From positions 62,001 to 126,000 of the forward strand of contig NZ_RJVQ01000002.1 of NCBI RefSeq assembly GCF_003856525.1: a stretch of DNA of 64,000 nt, given 5' to 3'. Source of the stretch: Vibrio viridaestus (GTDB taxonomy: Bacteria; Pseudomonadota; Gammaproteobacteria; Enterobacterales; Vibrionaceae). The position numbers and the translations under genes are program-made. The notes under the pieces were generated by a model. It saw nothing but the letters and a program-made list of their open reading frames with translations, was not told the DNA's origin and did not search any database. Positions 1-10,607 of this stretch are shown piece after piece (positions within the stretch are counted from its first letter, which is position 1; each line of letters starts with the position of its first letter).

Positions 1-176
1 TTTTCCAAGTGAGAAATCTGAGCTCTAATTTCAGATGCTTTTTCCCAATCTCCTTTGAACGATACTTCAAAAAAGTTAATAAGATGAGAGCAGCATTCAT
101 TGACACATACAACGTGTCTTTGCAAAGGCTTAATAGGGGACTTTGCGAATAACCCCATAATTGTATTCATTGGCAT
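1..176 (-). CDS. DUF47 family (Pit accessory/PhoU-like) protein, N-terminal fragment
   Basis: Reading the minus strand from an ATG at 176 gives 58 residues that run open off the left edge, beginning MPMNTIMGLFAKSPIKPLQ and continuing through a Cys-rich stretch (VCVNECC) to SHLE. This is the start of the TIGR00153/DUF47 family, helical PhoU-related proteins usually encoded directly before a low-affinity phosphate permease (pit) and thought to modulate it. An in-frame ATG at 170 is an alternative start. The rest of the gene, and pit if present, lie outside the window. The family call rests on remembered vibrio homologues. Confidence 0.8.
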   Translation of the reverse strand, partial: MPMNTIMGLFAKSPIKPLQRHVVCVNECCSHLINFFEVSFKGDWEKASEIRAQISHLE

Positions 177-375
177 GGTTCTTCAACCTAACTATAACCT
201 TAAAAAAACACGTACCTAAGTGGCAATATGTTGAACATGGCTATAAAGGCGCGCATGTTAACCCATTAACTCGTTCATTAAAACCATTTTAGATCATTAA
301 TAACGTGATATTTCTTTCTTGCCCCAAGGCCAATATGGCAATATCCTGTCGCTATCTGCTACGAAAGGTATCATT

Positions 376-1896
376 ATGGAAACTGAGATAGAACTTAAGT
401 TTTTTGTTTCTCAAGACTATTCGACTATTTTACACACGAAAATCTCTGAGTCTAAAGTTCTTCAACACAGTCGTCGTCAATTAGGTAATACCTATTTTGA
501 CACGGAAGACAATTGGTTGCGACAACATGATATCGGTTTGAGAATCCGTCGTTATGATGATGTTTTTGTTCAAACCGTAAAAACAGCAGGCCGTGTTATT
601 GCCGGTTTACACCAAAGACCTGAGTATAATGCCGAGCATACCAGTAATGAGCCAGATCTTTCCCTTCATCCTGAAGATATCTGGCCTTCAGATAGAAGTA
701 TAGATCAACTTCAAAATGAATTAACGCCTCTTTTCTCTACTGATTTCATTCGAGAACAATGGCTTATATCCATGTCTGATGGTAGCCAGATTGAAGTCGC
801 GTTTGATTCCGGTGTGGTTGTGGCGGGAGAAAAGGAAGAGCCGATTTGTGAAGTTGAACTAGAACTAAAATCGGGTCAAACAGATGCGCTTTTTACCTTA
901 GCTAGAATACTCAGTGACGGTGGCGGCATTAGACTGGGTAATTTAAGTAAAGCAGCTCGCGGGTATCGATTAGCCAACGGTTATAGTGCCGATCCGGTAC
1001 TACCATTGTCATTGGTAAAAACCACGAGTGCAGATAGCGTTGAAACGTGCTTTATTAATTCCCTAGAGCATGCATTATCTCACTGGCATTACCATGAACA
1101 GATTTATGTCGAAAATGAGAGTATTGATGCGTTGAGAGAGATGAGCTCAGCTATTGCTTTCATTAATCAAACGTTAAGCATCTATGAAGAAATTATTCCG
1201 CGCCGAGCCAGTACGATTTTAAGGCAGGAATTAAGATGGATAGAGCAAGAGTTTGCCTGGATAAATTCTTATGATCACATTGATGATCTTCTCAAGGATA
1301 AGGGACATATCTTGAGGAAGTTGGATGCCCGTAAGTTTTTGATGGCGGAACTCAAAGCACTGCAAGAAACCTATCCAGAAAGAGAGTCAGTGCTGAAGTT
1401 TATTCACTCTTCCCGTTATATGGCGTTGTTGCTGGACTTAAGTCGATGGATTTTAGCCAGAGGTTGGCAGCCTTTTATTGATGACAAGTCTCGTGAAAAA
1501 TTAAATGAGAGTGTTTATGCATTTGCATGCGAACAACTCAATAAATCCTGGTTTGAACTGAAAGAAGCTTTTCCTATCGAAAAAGTACTTTCTGCTGAGG
1601 ATTATATCGCGCAGCAGGAATGCTTGGCACGCAACCTATATACAGGAATAGGTTTTGCGAAACTTTATGAAAGAGATGAACGTCGTACCTTCCGTCTCCC
1701 TTGGGCTGATTTGCTTCAGGGGATCGATGATCTCTTAACATTGGAGCCACTGGAAAACCTCGTAGAGAAGCTTGAGTTAGGCGAAAGAGAGCAAGTAGAA
1801 CGCTGGTTACTTCGTCAGGAGAATTCAATTCTTCATGCGATGGAACAAACTCGAGCTATCACATCATCGAACACACCTTACTGGACTGAACAGTAA
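376..1896 (+). CDS. ygiF: CYTH-CHAD inorganic triphosphatase YgiF
   Basis: A 506-residue protein with an N-terminal CYTH domain (about residues 1-205) opening with the diagnostic ExExK motif (METEIELK), followed by a helical, His/Arg-bearing CHAD-like region (about 250-495). CYTH enzymes bind triphosphate in an acidic/basic tunnel; the E. coli orthologue hydrolyses inorganic tripolyphosphate. The start at 376 is chosen because the ExExK strand normally begins right at the N terminus and GAAAGG precedes it by seven bases; a TTG-started reading from 319 would add an unrelated leader. In E. coli ygiF heads ygiF-glnE-hldE; here a chemoreceptor gene separates it from glnE. Confidence 0.9.
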   Translation: METEIELKFFVSQDYSTILHTKISESKVLQHSRRQLGNTYFDTEDNWLRQHDIGLRIRRYDDVFVQTVKTAGRVIAGLHQRPEYNAEHTSNEPDLSLHPEDIWPSDRSIDQLQNELTPLFSTDFIREQWLISMSDGSQIEVAFDSGVVVAGEKEEPICEVELELKSGQTDALFTLARILSDGGGIRLGNLSKAARGYRLANGYSADPVLPLSLVKTTSADSVETCFINSLEHALSHWHYHEQIYVENESIDALREMSSAIAFINQTLSIYEEIIPRRASTILRQELRWIEQEFAWINSYDHIDDLLKDKGHILRKLDARKFLMAELKALQETYPERESVLKFIHSSRYMALLLDLSRWILARGWQPFIDDKSREKLNESVYAFACEQLNKSWFELKEAFPIEKVLSAEDYIAQQECLARNLYTGIGFAKLYERDERRTFRLPWADLLQGIDDLLTLEPLENLVEKLELGEREQVERWLLRQENSILHAMEQTRAITSSNTPYWTEQ

Positions 1897-1903
1897 AATC
1901 GGT

Positions 1904-1935
1904 TCTCCTCTATCGCTTAAAACCGATAGAGGAGA
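1904..1935 (+). terminator. stem-loop after ygiF
   Basis: A perfect 12-bp stem (TCTCCTCTATCG at 1904-1915 with its complement at 1924-1935) and an 8-base loop begin 8 bases after the ygiF stop. A short T run comes only about 8 bases later, so termination may be weak; the stem could instead protect the mRNA 3' end. Confidence 0.5.
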
Positions 1936-2174
1936 CTCCCGAATTTTTGCTCTGCTCCTCAAGTTATCTTTTTTCCGCCGATACGTTATGTGGTTTAGTG
2001 GTTCGTCAGGATAAATGTTACTGACAGACTTAACACTTCTTTAATTATTTTTCACACTTTGAATGACTTAACTTTCATTATGGATTAATTCGTATAATGT
2101 ACGATTAATAATAAAATGATTCTTATTTGTAAGTTAGATAGTAAAAAATAAAAAACATAAACGGGGGAACATCC

Positions 2175-3431
2175 ATGTTAAGGATGGAATTTAAGCCATG
2201 GGAACGTCTCATTAGTGACGTGAGGTTAGTTCCTAAAATGGTTCTACTCATGGTATTTAGTACAATATTAATTGTGCTCAAGCAATTATGGGACGCGAGC
2301 ACTTTTTATCATTCTATTCTCGATGTAACGCAAAATGCGGCGGTCGCTCAGCAACACTACGATAACTACTTGGTGACGATCATTTGGCAGACATTACTGA
2401 TGATAGTGGTGTTTATCGCGATTCTTCTATTTACAGCCAGAGTTATGCTCAGACAAACTCGCTTTATTTCTCAGGCGATTACTAAGATGTCTAGCGGTGA
2501 TTTTAGCGAGCAAATTATCATGGACTGCAAAGATGAATATGGGGATGTGGTTCGTGAAATAGAGAGTACACGTTTGCAACTACAAGAGTTGGTTAAGCTT
2601 CAACGTGTGAGTTCAGAAGAGTTAACAACGCTCACAGAAGTTATGACTATTAGTATGTCAGAAACGAAAGAATCAGCTCAGGAAGAGTTCAATGAAATTG
2701 ATAAGCTGGCGACGGCTATGATTCAAATGTCATCTACAGTGAGTACGGTCGCGGACAATGCACAGCAAGCTGCAGAATTAACTAAAAACTCATCTTCTAG
2801 TGCAGAACAAGGCCAACATTTCGTACAGAGAACGATAGAAAAAATGCGTGATCTATCTGGAGATATTTCTGAGTCTGCTGGGGCTGTAAATCAGGTTGAA
2901 GAGCGTGTTGGAGCGATAAATAGTGTTGTCGATACCATTCAGGGGATATCAGAGCAAACAAATTTACTCGCCCTAAATGCAGCGATTGAAGCGGCTCGGG
3001 CTGGTGACTCAGGACGCGGATTTGCGGTCGTAGCTGATGAGGTAAGGAAATTAGCTCAGCACACACAGACGGCAACTGTTGAGATTCAGGATATGATTAC
3101 TCAGCTTCAGGCAAGCGCTATTTCAGCCGTTGATTTAATGGAGAAAAGTGTCGTAGAGGCTGCCGAGGGGGTTGAACTGATTACTAATGCTGGCGAGGAA
3201 TTAAGTGGTATCGTCGAGCAGGTTAGAATGATTAATGAAATGAATTTCCAGATTGCCTCTGCAGCAAGCGAACAGCGGACTGTGGCAGAAGATATGGGTA
3301 ATAATTTAGGAAATGTAAGGGAACTGGTTGAAGCGTCTGTTATCGTGGTGACTGAATTACTTGAGACTTCTGAAGTTATGCAAACTAATGCCCAGGAACT
3401 CGATAGCAAAATTAATGCGTTCCGTATTTAA
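2175..3431 (+). CDS. methyl-accepting chemotaxis protein without a large periplasmic domain
   Basis: 418 residues. Two membrane segments (about 20-38 and 66-87) flank only some 27 periplasmic residues, so there is no classical ligand-binding domain. A HAMP-like segment follows (about 88-140), then the long signalling coiled coil. The hairpin tip that contacts CheA/CheW is intact at about residues 258-295 ([18 protein letters not shown], then [15 protein letters not shown]). The C terminus ends NAFRI with no CheR-tethering pentapeptide. GGGGGAA sits just before the ATG; an in-frame ATG at 2184 is less well placed. It probably senses through the membrane or HAMP, or through a partner; the ligand cannot be told. 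It is transcribed alone, with a terminator behind it. Confidence 0.9.
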   Translation: MLRMEFKPWERLISDVRLVPKMVLLMVFSTILIVLKQLWDASTFYHSILDVTQNAAVAQQHYDNYLVTIIWQTLLMIVVFIAILLFTARVMLRQTRFISQAITKMSSGDFSEQIIMDCKDEYGDVVREIESTRLQLQELVKLQRVSSEELTTLTEVMTISMSETKESAQEEFNEIDKLATAMIQMSSTVSTVADNAQQAAELTKNSSSSAEQGQHFVQRTIEKMRDLSGDISESAGAVNQVEERVGAINSVVDTIQGISEQTNLLALNAAIEAARAGDSGRGFAVVADEVRKLAQHTQTATVEIQDMITQLQASAISAVDLMEKSVVEAAEGVELITNAGEELSGIVEQVRMINEMNFQIASAASEQRTVAEDMGNNLGNVRELVEASVIVVTELLETSEVMQTNAQELDSKINAFRI

Positions 3432-3455
3432 TTGGCGTTGAAAACTACGAGATTG

Positions 3456-3489
3456 CGCTCACTGTTTATCAGTGGGCGTTTTTTATTTT
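3456..3489 (+). terminator. intrinsic terminator of the MCP gene
   Basis: A 9-bp stem with one G-T pair (3456-3464 with 3470-3478, loop TTTAT) is followed by a T-rich tail TTTTTTATTTT. Confidence 0.85.
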
Positions 3490-3551
3490 AGATAGTCTGT
3501 TATAACTGAATTAGTAACTGAGATTAAATCGAATTCTGTAAAGGATAAATA

Positions 3552-6398
3552 ATGCAATTACCGGCTGAACTGACTGTTGTATCTGAGGCTAATTATCAAC
3601 GATTACTTGAGCTGTACCCAGATATCAAACGATGGCCGTTTCCACGAATTGAACAATTAAAATACATATTGGGTTTAAGTCAGTTTGTTATGGACTCGTT
3701 ACTTCGAGATTCTCAACTCGTTGCTGATCTCCCGCAGATGCTTGAGTGCAGCTTAAGATCATCTAGTTACCGATGTGAGTTAAGAGAGCATCTTGATAAA
3801 TGTCATGATGAGAATTCGGGGTATAAGATACTAAGGCATTACCGTAACAGGGAAATGGTTTATATTGCCTGGCGTGATTTTATTTCTGACTGGAGTATCA
3901 CTGAAAGTTTTAGCCATCTTTCTCATCTCGCTGAAGCCATGATATTTGAAACCTATGCTTGGCAATATCGCTTATGTTGTCTCGACTACGGGACGCCATG
4001 CAACGCCAACGGTGAACCTCAACCGATGCTGATTATTGGCATGGGAAAGTTAGGTGGGGGAGAGCTGAACTTTTCTTCTGATATCGATTTGATTTTCACG
4101 TATCCGGAGAACGGAGAGACACAGGGGGCGCGCCGTTCTATTGCTAATCCTGTTTTCTTTACCCGTTTGGGGCAACGTATTATTCGCAGTTTGGAGCAGC
4201 ATACAGCAGAGGGCTTTTGTTACCGTGTGGATATGCGACTGAGGCCGTTTGGTGATAGTGGTCCCTTGGTTTTGAGCTATGCGGCTCTTGAAGACTATTA
4301 TCAGGAGCAGGGGCGTGATTGGGAACGCTATGCAATGGTAAAGGCCCGAGTCATGGGGTGCGAGATGTATGACACCTATCAGGAACTGCGTCAGATGCTG
4401 CGTCCATTTGTTTTTCGTCGGTATATTGATTTCAGTGCGATTCAATCATTACGTCGAATGAAGGGGATGATTCAGAGTGAAGTGCGCCGACGTGGTTTAG
4501 TCAATAATATCAAGCTCGGAGCCGGTGGTATTCGAGAGATCGAATTTATTGTTCAGGTTTTCCAACTTATCCGTGGTGGCAGAGAGCCTGAATTACGTAA
4601 TCGAGGCCTTCTTGAAACATTGGATTCCATTGAACATCTCGAGTTATTGAATACCCAGGAAGTCTGCCAATTGCGTGGTGCTTATCTGTTTTTACGTAAG
4701 ATAGAAAATTTACTTCAGGCTCTGGCGGATAAACAAACTCAGACTTTACCTTCTATTCCTCTAGAGCAAACGAAGCTTTATACCGCCGCCGGATTACCCG
4801 ACTGGTTGACGCTGGAAAATTCGATAAACCAACATATGGCTGCTGTGCACCATATATTCTCCCAATTGATTGGCGAAGAAGATGAGCATCTGGAAGATGA
4901 TACCCCTCAAACGTATCATGACCTGTGGGATCGAGGCGATTCTCTTGAATGGTTGACCGAGATCCTTGGTGATGATCTCAATTTACCTCATGCCGATTTA
5001 TCTTCTCAACATCTTGTCCATTTCAAGCAGGAACTCGCGAAGAAGACGCTAGGGCCCAGAGGGCGTGAAGTACTTAATCGAATTATGCCCAAAGTGTTAA
5101 GGGTGAGCTTAGAACATCAGGATGCTGAGTTTGGTTTACCTCGTGTTCTGGTGTTAGTGCAAAATATTGTAACTCGAACTGCATACCTTGAATTACTGGA
5201 TGAAAACCCTCCGGCCTTAATTCAGCTAGTCCGACTTTGTACAGCCAGTCCTATGATCTCCGAGAAGTTAACTCGTTTTCCCATATTGTTAGATGAGCTA
5301 ATAGATCCTTCCCAGTTGTATAATCCAATTCCCTTGGAATCTTATAAGTCGGAATTGAGAGATTTTCTTGCTCGCATTCCTGAAGATGATATGGAGCAGC
5401 AGATGGAAGGGCTGCGGCAGTTTAAACAGATCAGTCTGCTCAAAGTTGCTGCCGCGGATATTGCAGGTGTCTTGCCTATTATGAAGGTCAGTGATCATTT
5501 GACCTATCTTGCTGAGGCTATTATTAATGCGGTGCTGAAACAGGCATGGCAACAAGTAACAGAAAAGTATGGTCAGCCTACCCATTTAAAAGAACGAGAT
5601 GGGAAGGGGTTCGCCGTTGTTGGCTATGGGAAAGTGGGTGGATGGGAGCTGGGATACAATTCGGATCTTGACTTGGTCTTTCTTCATGATTGCCCTGACA
5701 ATGTGTTTACTGATGGTAAAAAGGAAATAGATGGACGCCAATTTTATCTTCGATTAGTGCAAAGAATTATTCATATATTTTCGGCAAGAACACCGTCTGG
5801 GATTTTGTACGAAATTGATACTCGACTGCGTCCTTCAGGTGCCTCTGGTTTATTAGTATCTTCATTAGATGCGTTTGGGTTGTATCAGGAAAATGAAGCC
5901 TGGACCTGGGAGCATCAGGCTTTGGTTAGAGCTCGCGTCGTGTGTGGTGAAGAGAGTTTAAAAAGACAGTTTGATCAGATCCGACATCGTATTCTCGTGA
6001 GTAAAGATCAAGACACATTGAGGGATGATGTTATCTCGATGAGAAATAAAATGCGTGAGCATTTGAGCGGGAAGAAGCCGGGAAGGTTTATGTTAAAACA
6101 AGATCCTGGCGGGATTACCGATATTGAGTTCTTAGCACAATACCTAGTTTTAAAATTTAGTGGTCAATATCCGCTACTTACTCACTGGTCTGATAATATT
6201 CGAATTTTTGAATCTTTAACTCAAGAAGGTGTCTTGAAAAAAGAGCAGACTGAAAAATTGATTGCAGCCTATACTTCGATGCGGGATCAAATTCATCGAC
6301 GGAATTTGCTTGGGCTCGATGCTGATGTCAGTGATGATAAGTTTGTCCATGAGCGAGAAAACGTTATTTCCATCTGGAACGAGTGGTTACAGCAATAG
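3552..6398 (+). CDS. glnE: bifunctional glutamine synthetase adenylyltransferase/adenylyl-removing enzyme
   Basis: 948 residues, full length for GlnE. There are two nucleotidyltransferase halves, each with its G-x-G-K-x-G-G...D-x-D signature: GMGKLGGGELNFSSDIDL near residue 164 (deadenylylation half) and GYGKVGGWELGYNSDLDL near residue 690 (adenylylation half). GlnE adds or removes AMP on a tyrosine of glutamine synthetase in response to glutamine and the PII protein, so it links functionally to the PII gene at 57528. The start follows AAGGATAAATA. hldE starts 73 bases downstream, the usual glnE-hldE order. Confidence 0.97.
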   Translation: MQLPAELTVVSEANYQRLLELYPDIKRWPFPRIEQLKYILGLSQFVMDSLLRDSQLVADLPQMLECSLRSSSYRCELREHLDKCHDENSGYKILRHYRNREMVYIAWRDFISDWSITESFSHLSHLAEAMIFETYAWQYRLCCLDYGTPCNANGEPQPMLIIGMGKLGGGELNFSSDIDLIFTYPENGETQGARRSIANPVFFTRLGQRIIRSLEQHTAEGFCYRVDMRLRPFGDSGPLVLSYAALEDYYQEQGRDWERYAMVKARVMGCEMYDTYQELRQMLRPFVFRRYIDFSAIQSLRRMKGMIQSEVRRRGLVNNIKLGAGGIREIEFIVQVFQLIRGGREPELRNRGLLETLDSIEHLELLNTQEVCQLRGAYLFLRKIENLLQALADKQTQTLPSIPLEQTKLYTAAGLPDWLTLENSINQHMAAVHHIFSQLIGEEDEHLEDDTPQTYHDLWDRGDSLEWLTEILGDDLNLPHADLSSQHLVHFKQELAKKTLGPRGREVLNRIMPKVLRVSLEHQDAEFGLPRVLVLVQNIVTRTAYLELLDENPPALIQLVRLCTASPMISEKLTRFPILLDELIDPSQLYNPIPLESYKSELRDFLARIPEDDMEQQMEGLRQFKQISLLKVAAADIAGVLPIMKVSDHLTYLAEAIINAVLKQAWQQVTEKYGQPTHLKERDGKGFAVVGYGKVGGWELGYNSDLDLVFLHDCPDNVFTDGKKEIDGRQFYLRLVQRIIHIFSARTPSGILYEIDTRLRPSGASGLLVSSLDAFGLYQENEAWTWEHQALVRARVVCGEESLKRQFDQIRHRILVSKDQDTLRDDVISMRNKMREHLSGKKPGRFMLKQDPGGITDIEFLAQYLVLKFSGQYPLLTHWSDNIRIFESLTQEGVLKKEQTEKLIAAYTSMRDQIHRRNLLGLDADVSDDKFVHERENVISIWNEWLQQ

Positions 6399-6471
6399 TT
6401 TTGGCTACACTGGCTCTGTGTTAATATAATCCCATACATGGGTACGAATTTAAATGTAAGTGGAGAATAAG

Positions 6472-7902
6472 ATGAAGCCCATTCTGCCTGATTACAAACA
6501 AGCAGGTGTTTTGATTGTTGGCGATGTAATGTTGGATCGCTATTGGTACGGGCCAACTGGACGTATTTCTCCTGAAGCGCCTGTTCCTGTTGTCAAAGTA
6601 GAAAATAACGAAGAAAGACCAGGCGGTGCGGCGAACGTTGCAATGAATATTGCCTCTTTAGGCGGTAATGCTCATATTATTGGTCTGACCGGACAAGATG
6701 AGCCAGCTCAGGTTCTAGAACAGCGTCTAACGTCTTTAAATGTAAATTGTGATTTTGTTGCACTTCCTGATTATCCGACGATAACTAAGTTACGAGTTCT
6801 GAGTCGGGGTCAGCAGCTCATTCGTCTGGATTTTGAAGATAAGTTTGAGAACACCGATGCTGAGTTAATTCTGTCTCGTATGGATAACACCCTAAAAAAT
6901 GTCAAAGCAGTGGTGTTGTCTGACTACGCGAAAGGCGCGCTTGAACACGTTCAGCAATTTATTCAACGTGCGAAGCAACAGCATGTTCCGGTCTTTATTG
7001 ATCCGAAAGGCGCAGACTTCGAACGTTACCGTGGTGCTACTCTTCTTACTCCTAACATGGCAGAGTTTGAACAAGTTGTTGGTAAAGTGAAATCTAATGA
7101 AGATCTGGTCGAAAAAGGACTAGCACTTATTGAGAAATTTGATTTTGATGCTCTCCTTGTTACACGCAGTGAGCATGGGATGACATTACTCCGTAAAGGT
7201 CTTGAGCCGTTTCACTTACCTACTCAGGCCAAAGAAGTTTACGATGTGACAGGTGCAGGCGATACCGTAATCTCTGTTCTTGCAGCCTCGGTTGCAGCGG
7301 GTAAACCTTTAGATGAGGCTTGTGCCCTTGCCAATGCAGCAGCAGGTGTCGTTGTTGGTAAACTGGGTACATCGACTGTCTCGACAATTGAACTAGCTGA
7401 AGCTGTTCATGGCAGCCGTGATACCGATTTTGGAGTTATTAGCGAGAAAGAATTGATTGAGGTCGTTAAGAAAGCTCAGGCGAAAGGCGAAAGTGTCGTG
7501 ATGACGAACGGCTGTTTCGATATTCTGCACGCAGGGCACGTATCGTATCTTAATAACGCAGCTAATCTTGGTGATCGTTTGATTGTCGCGGTTAATACCG
7601 ATGAATCTGTCAAGCGTTTGAAAGGCCCGGGTAGACCAGTGAATACAACTGAACGTCGTATGGCCGTTTTAGCTGGCTTAGGTGCGGTTGATTGGGTCGT
7701 TCCGTTTAGTGAGGATACACCACAACGTTTAATTGCGGCGGTATTGCCTAACCTTCTGGTAAAAGGAGGTGATTACAAGCCAGACGAAATCGCTGGTGGT
7801 AAAGAAGTGATTGCAGCCGGTGGTCAGGTTAAAGTACTCAATTTTGAAGATGGTTGTTCTACAACTGAAATCATTGAAGCAATTAAAGGTGGGCGTGGAT
7901 AA
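6472..7902 (+). CDS. hldE: bifunctional heptose-7-phosphate kinase/heptose-1-phosphate adenylyltransferase
   Basis: 476 residues with two fused domains. The N-terminal pfkB/ribokinase domain (about 1-318) has the substrate motif GGAANVAMN and the catalytic signature DVTGAGDTV. The C-terminal nucleotidyltransferase domain (about 344-476) has [12 protein letters not shown], an HxGH motif. HldE phosphorylates D-glycero-D-manno-heptose-7-phosphate at C1 and, after GmhB acts, adenylylates it, giving the ADP-heptose precursor of the LPS inner core. The start at 6472 has GGAG upstream; a GTG four codons earlier is possible but lacks a Shine-Dalgarno sequence. Confidence 0.97.
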   Translation: MKPILPDYKQAGVLIVGDVMLDRYWYGPTGRISPEAPVPVVKVENNEERPGGAANVAMNIASLGGNAHIIGLTGQDEPAQVLEQRLTSLNVNCDFVALPDYPTITKLRVLSRGQQLIRLDFEDKFENTDAELILSRMDNTLKNVKAVVLSDYAKGALEHVQQFIQRAKQQHVPVFIDPKGADFERYRGATLLTPNMAEFEQVVGKVKSNEDLVEKGLALIEKFDFDALLVTRSEHGMTLLRKGLEPFHLPTQAKEVYDVTGAGDTVISVLAASVAAGKPLDEACALANAAAGVVVGKLGTSTVSTIELAEAVHGSRDTDFGVISEKELIEVVKKAQAKGESVVMTNGCFDILHAGHVSYLNNAANLGDRLIVAVNTDESVKRLKGPGRPVNTTERRMAVLAGLGAVDWVVPFSEDTPQRLIAAVLPNLLVKGGDYKPDEIAGGKEVIAAGGQVKVLNFEDGCSTTEIIEAIKGGRG

Positions 7903-7929
7903 GTCTACTGCATCTATCTTTCGTGATCA

Positions 7930-7957
7930 AAAATGCCAGCTTAGAGCTGGCATTTTT
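7930..7957. terminator. bidirectional terminator between hldE and tolC
   Basis: An 11-bp stem (AAAATGCCAGC at 7930-7940, loop TTAGA, complement from 7946) has T tracts on both strands, suiting the convergent hldE and tolC genes. Confidence 0.9.
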
Positions 7958-7979
7958 GCTTTATAAACGAGTCAATCCA

Positions 7980-9293
7980 TTATTTTGTCAGTCCTGAATT
8001 GATATCCAGAATATCTTGTTCACTTAATGTACCAACCGCTGACTTGAGATTGAGAACGGCTAAGATGTAATCATAGCGTGCATCAGATAGGCTTTTATTA
8101 GCGTCGTATAAACGGCGTGTTGAATCAAGAACATCGACAATGGTACGAGTACCAACTTCGAAGCCAGCTTCGGTCGCGTCAAGCGCTGAACGAGCAGAGA
8201 CGACTGACTGCTGATAAGCGTTGATAGCACCAATAGATGCGTTGATATTATTGGTATAAGCACGAACATTTTTCACGACACTACGATATGTTGCTTCTAA
8301 CGTTTGGCTTGCTTCAGTAAACGCATATTCTGCTTGTTTCGTTTGTGAAACGACTTTTCCGCCTTGATATAGCGGCACTGATAATGTCACACCAACATTC
8401 ACAGAATGGTCTGGATCATAATATCGATATAGTGAATTGTCGTCGTTGTGTTCGTCGTAAAAGTTATAGCCAGCATCTAAGGCTAAGGTTGGTAAATGAC
8501 CTGAACTTGCAAGACGGATTTTATCGCGAGCAATATCTTGACCGATACGAGCACTCAGGAGAGATAAGTTTTTATCCTGGGCTTCTTTTACCATTTCATC
8601 CATATTCTGATCTGGTTTACTGGTCGAGAAACGCTTTGTATCCAGCTCACTAAGGTCTTTATGTCCAATACCAGTTATTTCGCGAATAGCTTCATAGCTA
8701 TTAGTTACATTGTTTTGTGCTAACACTTCACTTGCCAATACGCTGTCGTATTGCGCTTGAGCATCATGCACATCAGTAATCGCTGACAGACCGACATCAA
8801 AACGTTGCTTAGTTTGCTCAAGTTGTCTACCTACGGCAGCTTTTTCTGCACGAACAAACGCTAAGTTATCTTTAGCACGCAGTACTTCAAAGTAGGCTTG
8901 AGCAACACGAAGAATCAGATCTTGTTGTGTTGCTGCATATTCAGCATCCACTTGACGAGCAGATTTTTCTGCCGTTTCTAGGTTTACCCAGCTTGCTCGG
9001 CTATACAACACTTGTTGAAGAGTGGCACCAGCTGTGGCTCTATTACTATCACCTAACGTGTAGTTATCAAATCGCGTTACATTATAGCCAGCGGATAAGT
9101 TGATTTGAGGTAATAGATTACTGCGAGTAGAATTGATAGCTTCAAATGCTGCTTCTTTTTGTGCTTCTGCTTTCAGTAACTGAGGATCGTTTTGCTTCGC
9201 TTCATTATAGATTTCGGAAAGCGTATCAGCCCAAGCTTGAGCACACATTGTGCCTAAACTTAAACTGACAAGAATAGGAAGCAGTTTCTTCAT
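7980..9293 (-). CDS. tolC: outer-membrane efflux channel TolC
   Basis: 437 residues with a signal peptide ending near AQAWA|DTLSEIY, then the duplicated TolC fold: two repeats of long helices and beta segments typical of the outer-membrane efflux protein family. TolC trimers form the exit duct for RND and MFS drug pumps and type I secretion. The start at 9293 (MKKLLPIL) is chosen because it begins the signal peptide; an in-frame ATG at 9308 adds five residues. It is divergent from nudF with a 231-base shared upstream region, the same neighbourhood as in other gammaproteobacteria. Confidence 0.96.
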   Translation of the reverse strand: MKKLLPILVSLSLGTMCAQAWADTLSEIYNEAKQNDPQLLKAEAQKEAAFEAINSTRSNLLPQINLSAGYNVTRFDNYTLGDSNRATAGATLQQVLYSRASWVNLETAEKSARQVDAEYAATQQDLILRVAQAYFEVLRAKDNLAFVRAEKAAVGRQLEQTKQRFDVGLSAITDVHDAQAQYDSVLASEVLAQNNVTNSYEAIREITGIGHKDLSELDTKRFSTSKPDQNMDEMVKEAQDKNLSLLSARIGQDIARDKIRLASSGHLPTLALDAGYNFYDEHNDDNSLYRYYDPDHSVNVGVTLSVPLYQGGKVVSQTKQAEYAFTEASQTLEATYRSVVKNVRAYTNNINASIGAINAYQQSVVSARSALDATEAGFEVGTRTIVDVLDSTRRLYDANKSLSDARYDYILAVLNLKSAVGTLSEQDILDINSGLTK

Positions 9294-9524
9294 TGTAGAA
9301 ATACCCACTGTATTTTATAAGACTTCGGAACGCGACATTGTACCGAAACTGTATGTGATTTGCTCAAAAGTGTGAACTTTTTTTTTCCAGAATGTCTAGA
9401 ATACTCAAGTACACTTTGATCGTGTTTAAAAATTTATGTAAAAATTATACGAAAAGTTGAACATAGTCCTTGGCGAGAAGACAATTACATGATTAGATCT
9501 TCTGCCCATTAATGGAGGTCTAGT

Positions 9525-10157
9525 ATGCACCAAATGGATGAAAAGACAGATTCTTTTTCTAATCAGGATATAGAAATTATCAGTAAGGAAACACTCTTTT
9601 CAGGTTTCTTTAAAATGATTAAGTATCGCTTTAAGCATAGAAAGTTTGCTGGTGGCTGGAGTCAGCCGATTGAGCGAGAAATGTTTGAAAGAACGCGAGC
9701 TGCAGCTATGCTTCCATATGATCCTGTAAATGATAAAGTTGTTCTTATCGAACAAATTCGTGTTGGCGCTCTTGAACATGAACAACCATGGCAGTTAGAA
9801 ATCGTGGCTGGTATCATCGATAAAGATGAGTCTCCAGAAGAAGTCGTTCGTAGGGAAGCAGTAGAAGAAGCTGGCCTGACTGTTGGTCGTTCAGAAAAAG
9901 TGACTTCGTATTATCCGTCATCAGGTGGCTGTAATGAGATGTTGGATGTTTTTGTAGGTGAGGTGGACTCTAACCTTGCTGATGGTATCCATGGGTTAGA
10001 CGAAGAAGGTGAAGACATTAAAGTTCACGTCGTTACCCGCGATTATGCTTATGAGCTAGTAAAAAACGGTACGATAGAAAATGGGGCCTCAATAATTGCG
10101 CTGCAATGGCTCGAACTGAACAAACATGAATTAAAGGATAAATGGCAGAAAATATGA
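9525..10157 (+). CDS. nudF: ADP-ribose pyrophosphatase (Nudix)
   Basis: 210 residues with a complete Nudix box at about residues 96-118 (G-x5-E-x7-REAVEEAG). NudF hydrolyses ADP-ribose to AMP and ribose-5-phosphate, preventing build-up of a reactive NAD turnover product. The ATG follows GGAGGT with ideal spacing. It is first gene of nudF-yqiB-cpdA-yqiA; its end overlaps yqiB by 16 bases, so translation is probably coupled. Confidence 0.95.
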   Translation: MHQMDEKTDSFSNQDIEIISKETLFSGFFKMIKYRFKHRKFAGGWSQPIEREMFERTRAAAMLPYDPVNDKVVLIEQIRVGALEHEQPWQLEIVAGIIDKDESPEEVVRREAVEEAGLTVGRSEKVTSYYPSSGGCNEMLDVFVGEVDSNLADGIHGLDEEGEDIKVHVVTRDYAYELVKNGTIENGASIIALQWLELNKHELKDKWQKI

Positions 10158-10585
10158 TACAAAAGCCGTATCACGTTGATCTTCAAGAATTAATGCGTGT
10201 ATATGAAACGAATTATGCAAAATTAAACGCTTTGTTACCGAGTCAGCCAACGAAAGATGATGTTCGGTGTTACGAAGCGGCGGCTATGTTGTATCAGTTG
10301 CAAGTGGAAGAAGTGACCAAATACACAACTTTAGTCACAATCTGTCAAAGTGATGAATTTTCTGTTTTTCCATTGCCTACAATGTCTGTCAGACTATACC
10401 ATGATGCTCGAGTTGCTGAAGTCTGCAAGGCTGATCAGTTACATCAGGTGCGGGCAAAATACGAATATCCTAATTACAAAATGGCACAAAAAGATGAGAA
10501 GGCTCAATTGAACCGATTTTTGGGTGATTGGCTGACCTTTTGTCTGAAGCACGGAATTAGTCGTACTCCGATTAATGTTGGATAG
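10142..10585 (+). CDS. yqiB: DUF1249 family protein YqiB
   Basis: 147 residues, matching the conserved DUF1249 family found between nudF and cpdA in enterobacteria and vibrios. No catalytic motif, signal peptide or membrane segment is visible; the protein looks cytoplasmic. Its function is not established. The ATG at 10142 lies inside nudF after AAAGGATAA, and the overlap fixes it as part of the same transcript. Confidence 0.88.
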   Translation: MAENMIQKPYHVDLQELMRVYETNYAKLNALLPSQPTKDDVRCYEAAAMLYQLQVEEVTKYTTLVTICQSDEFSVFPLPTMSVRLYHDARVAEVCKADQLHQVRAKYEYPNYKMAQKDEKAQLNRFLGDWLTFCLKHGISRTPINVG

Positions 10586-10607
10586 GAATTAGAATTTAGG
10601 TCGGTTG

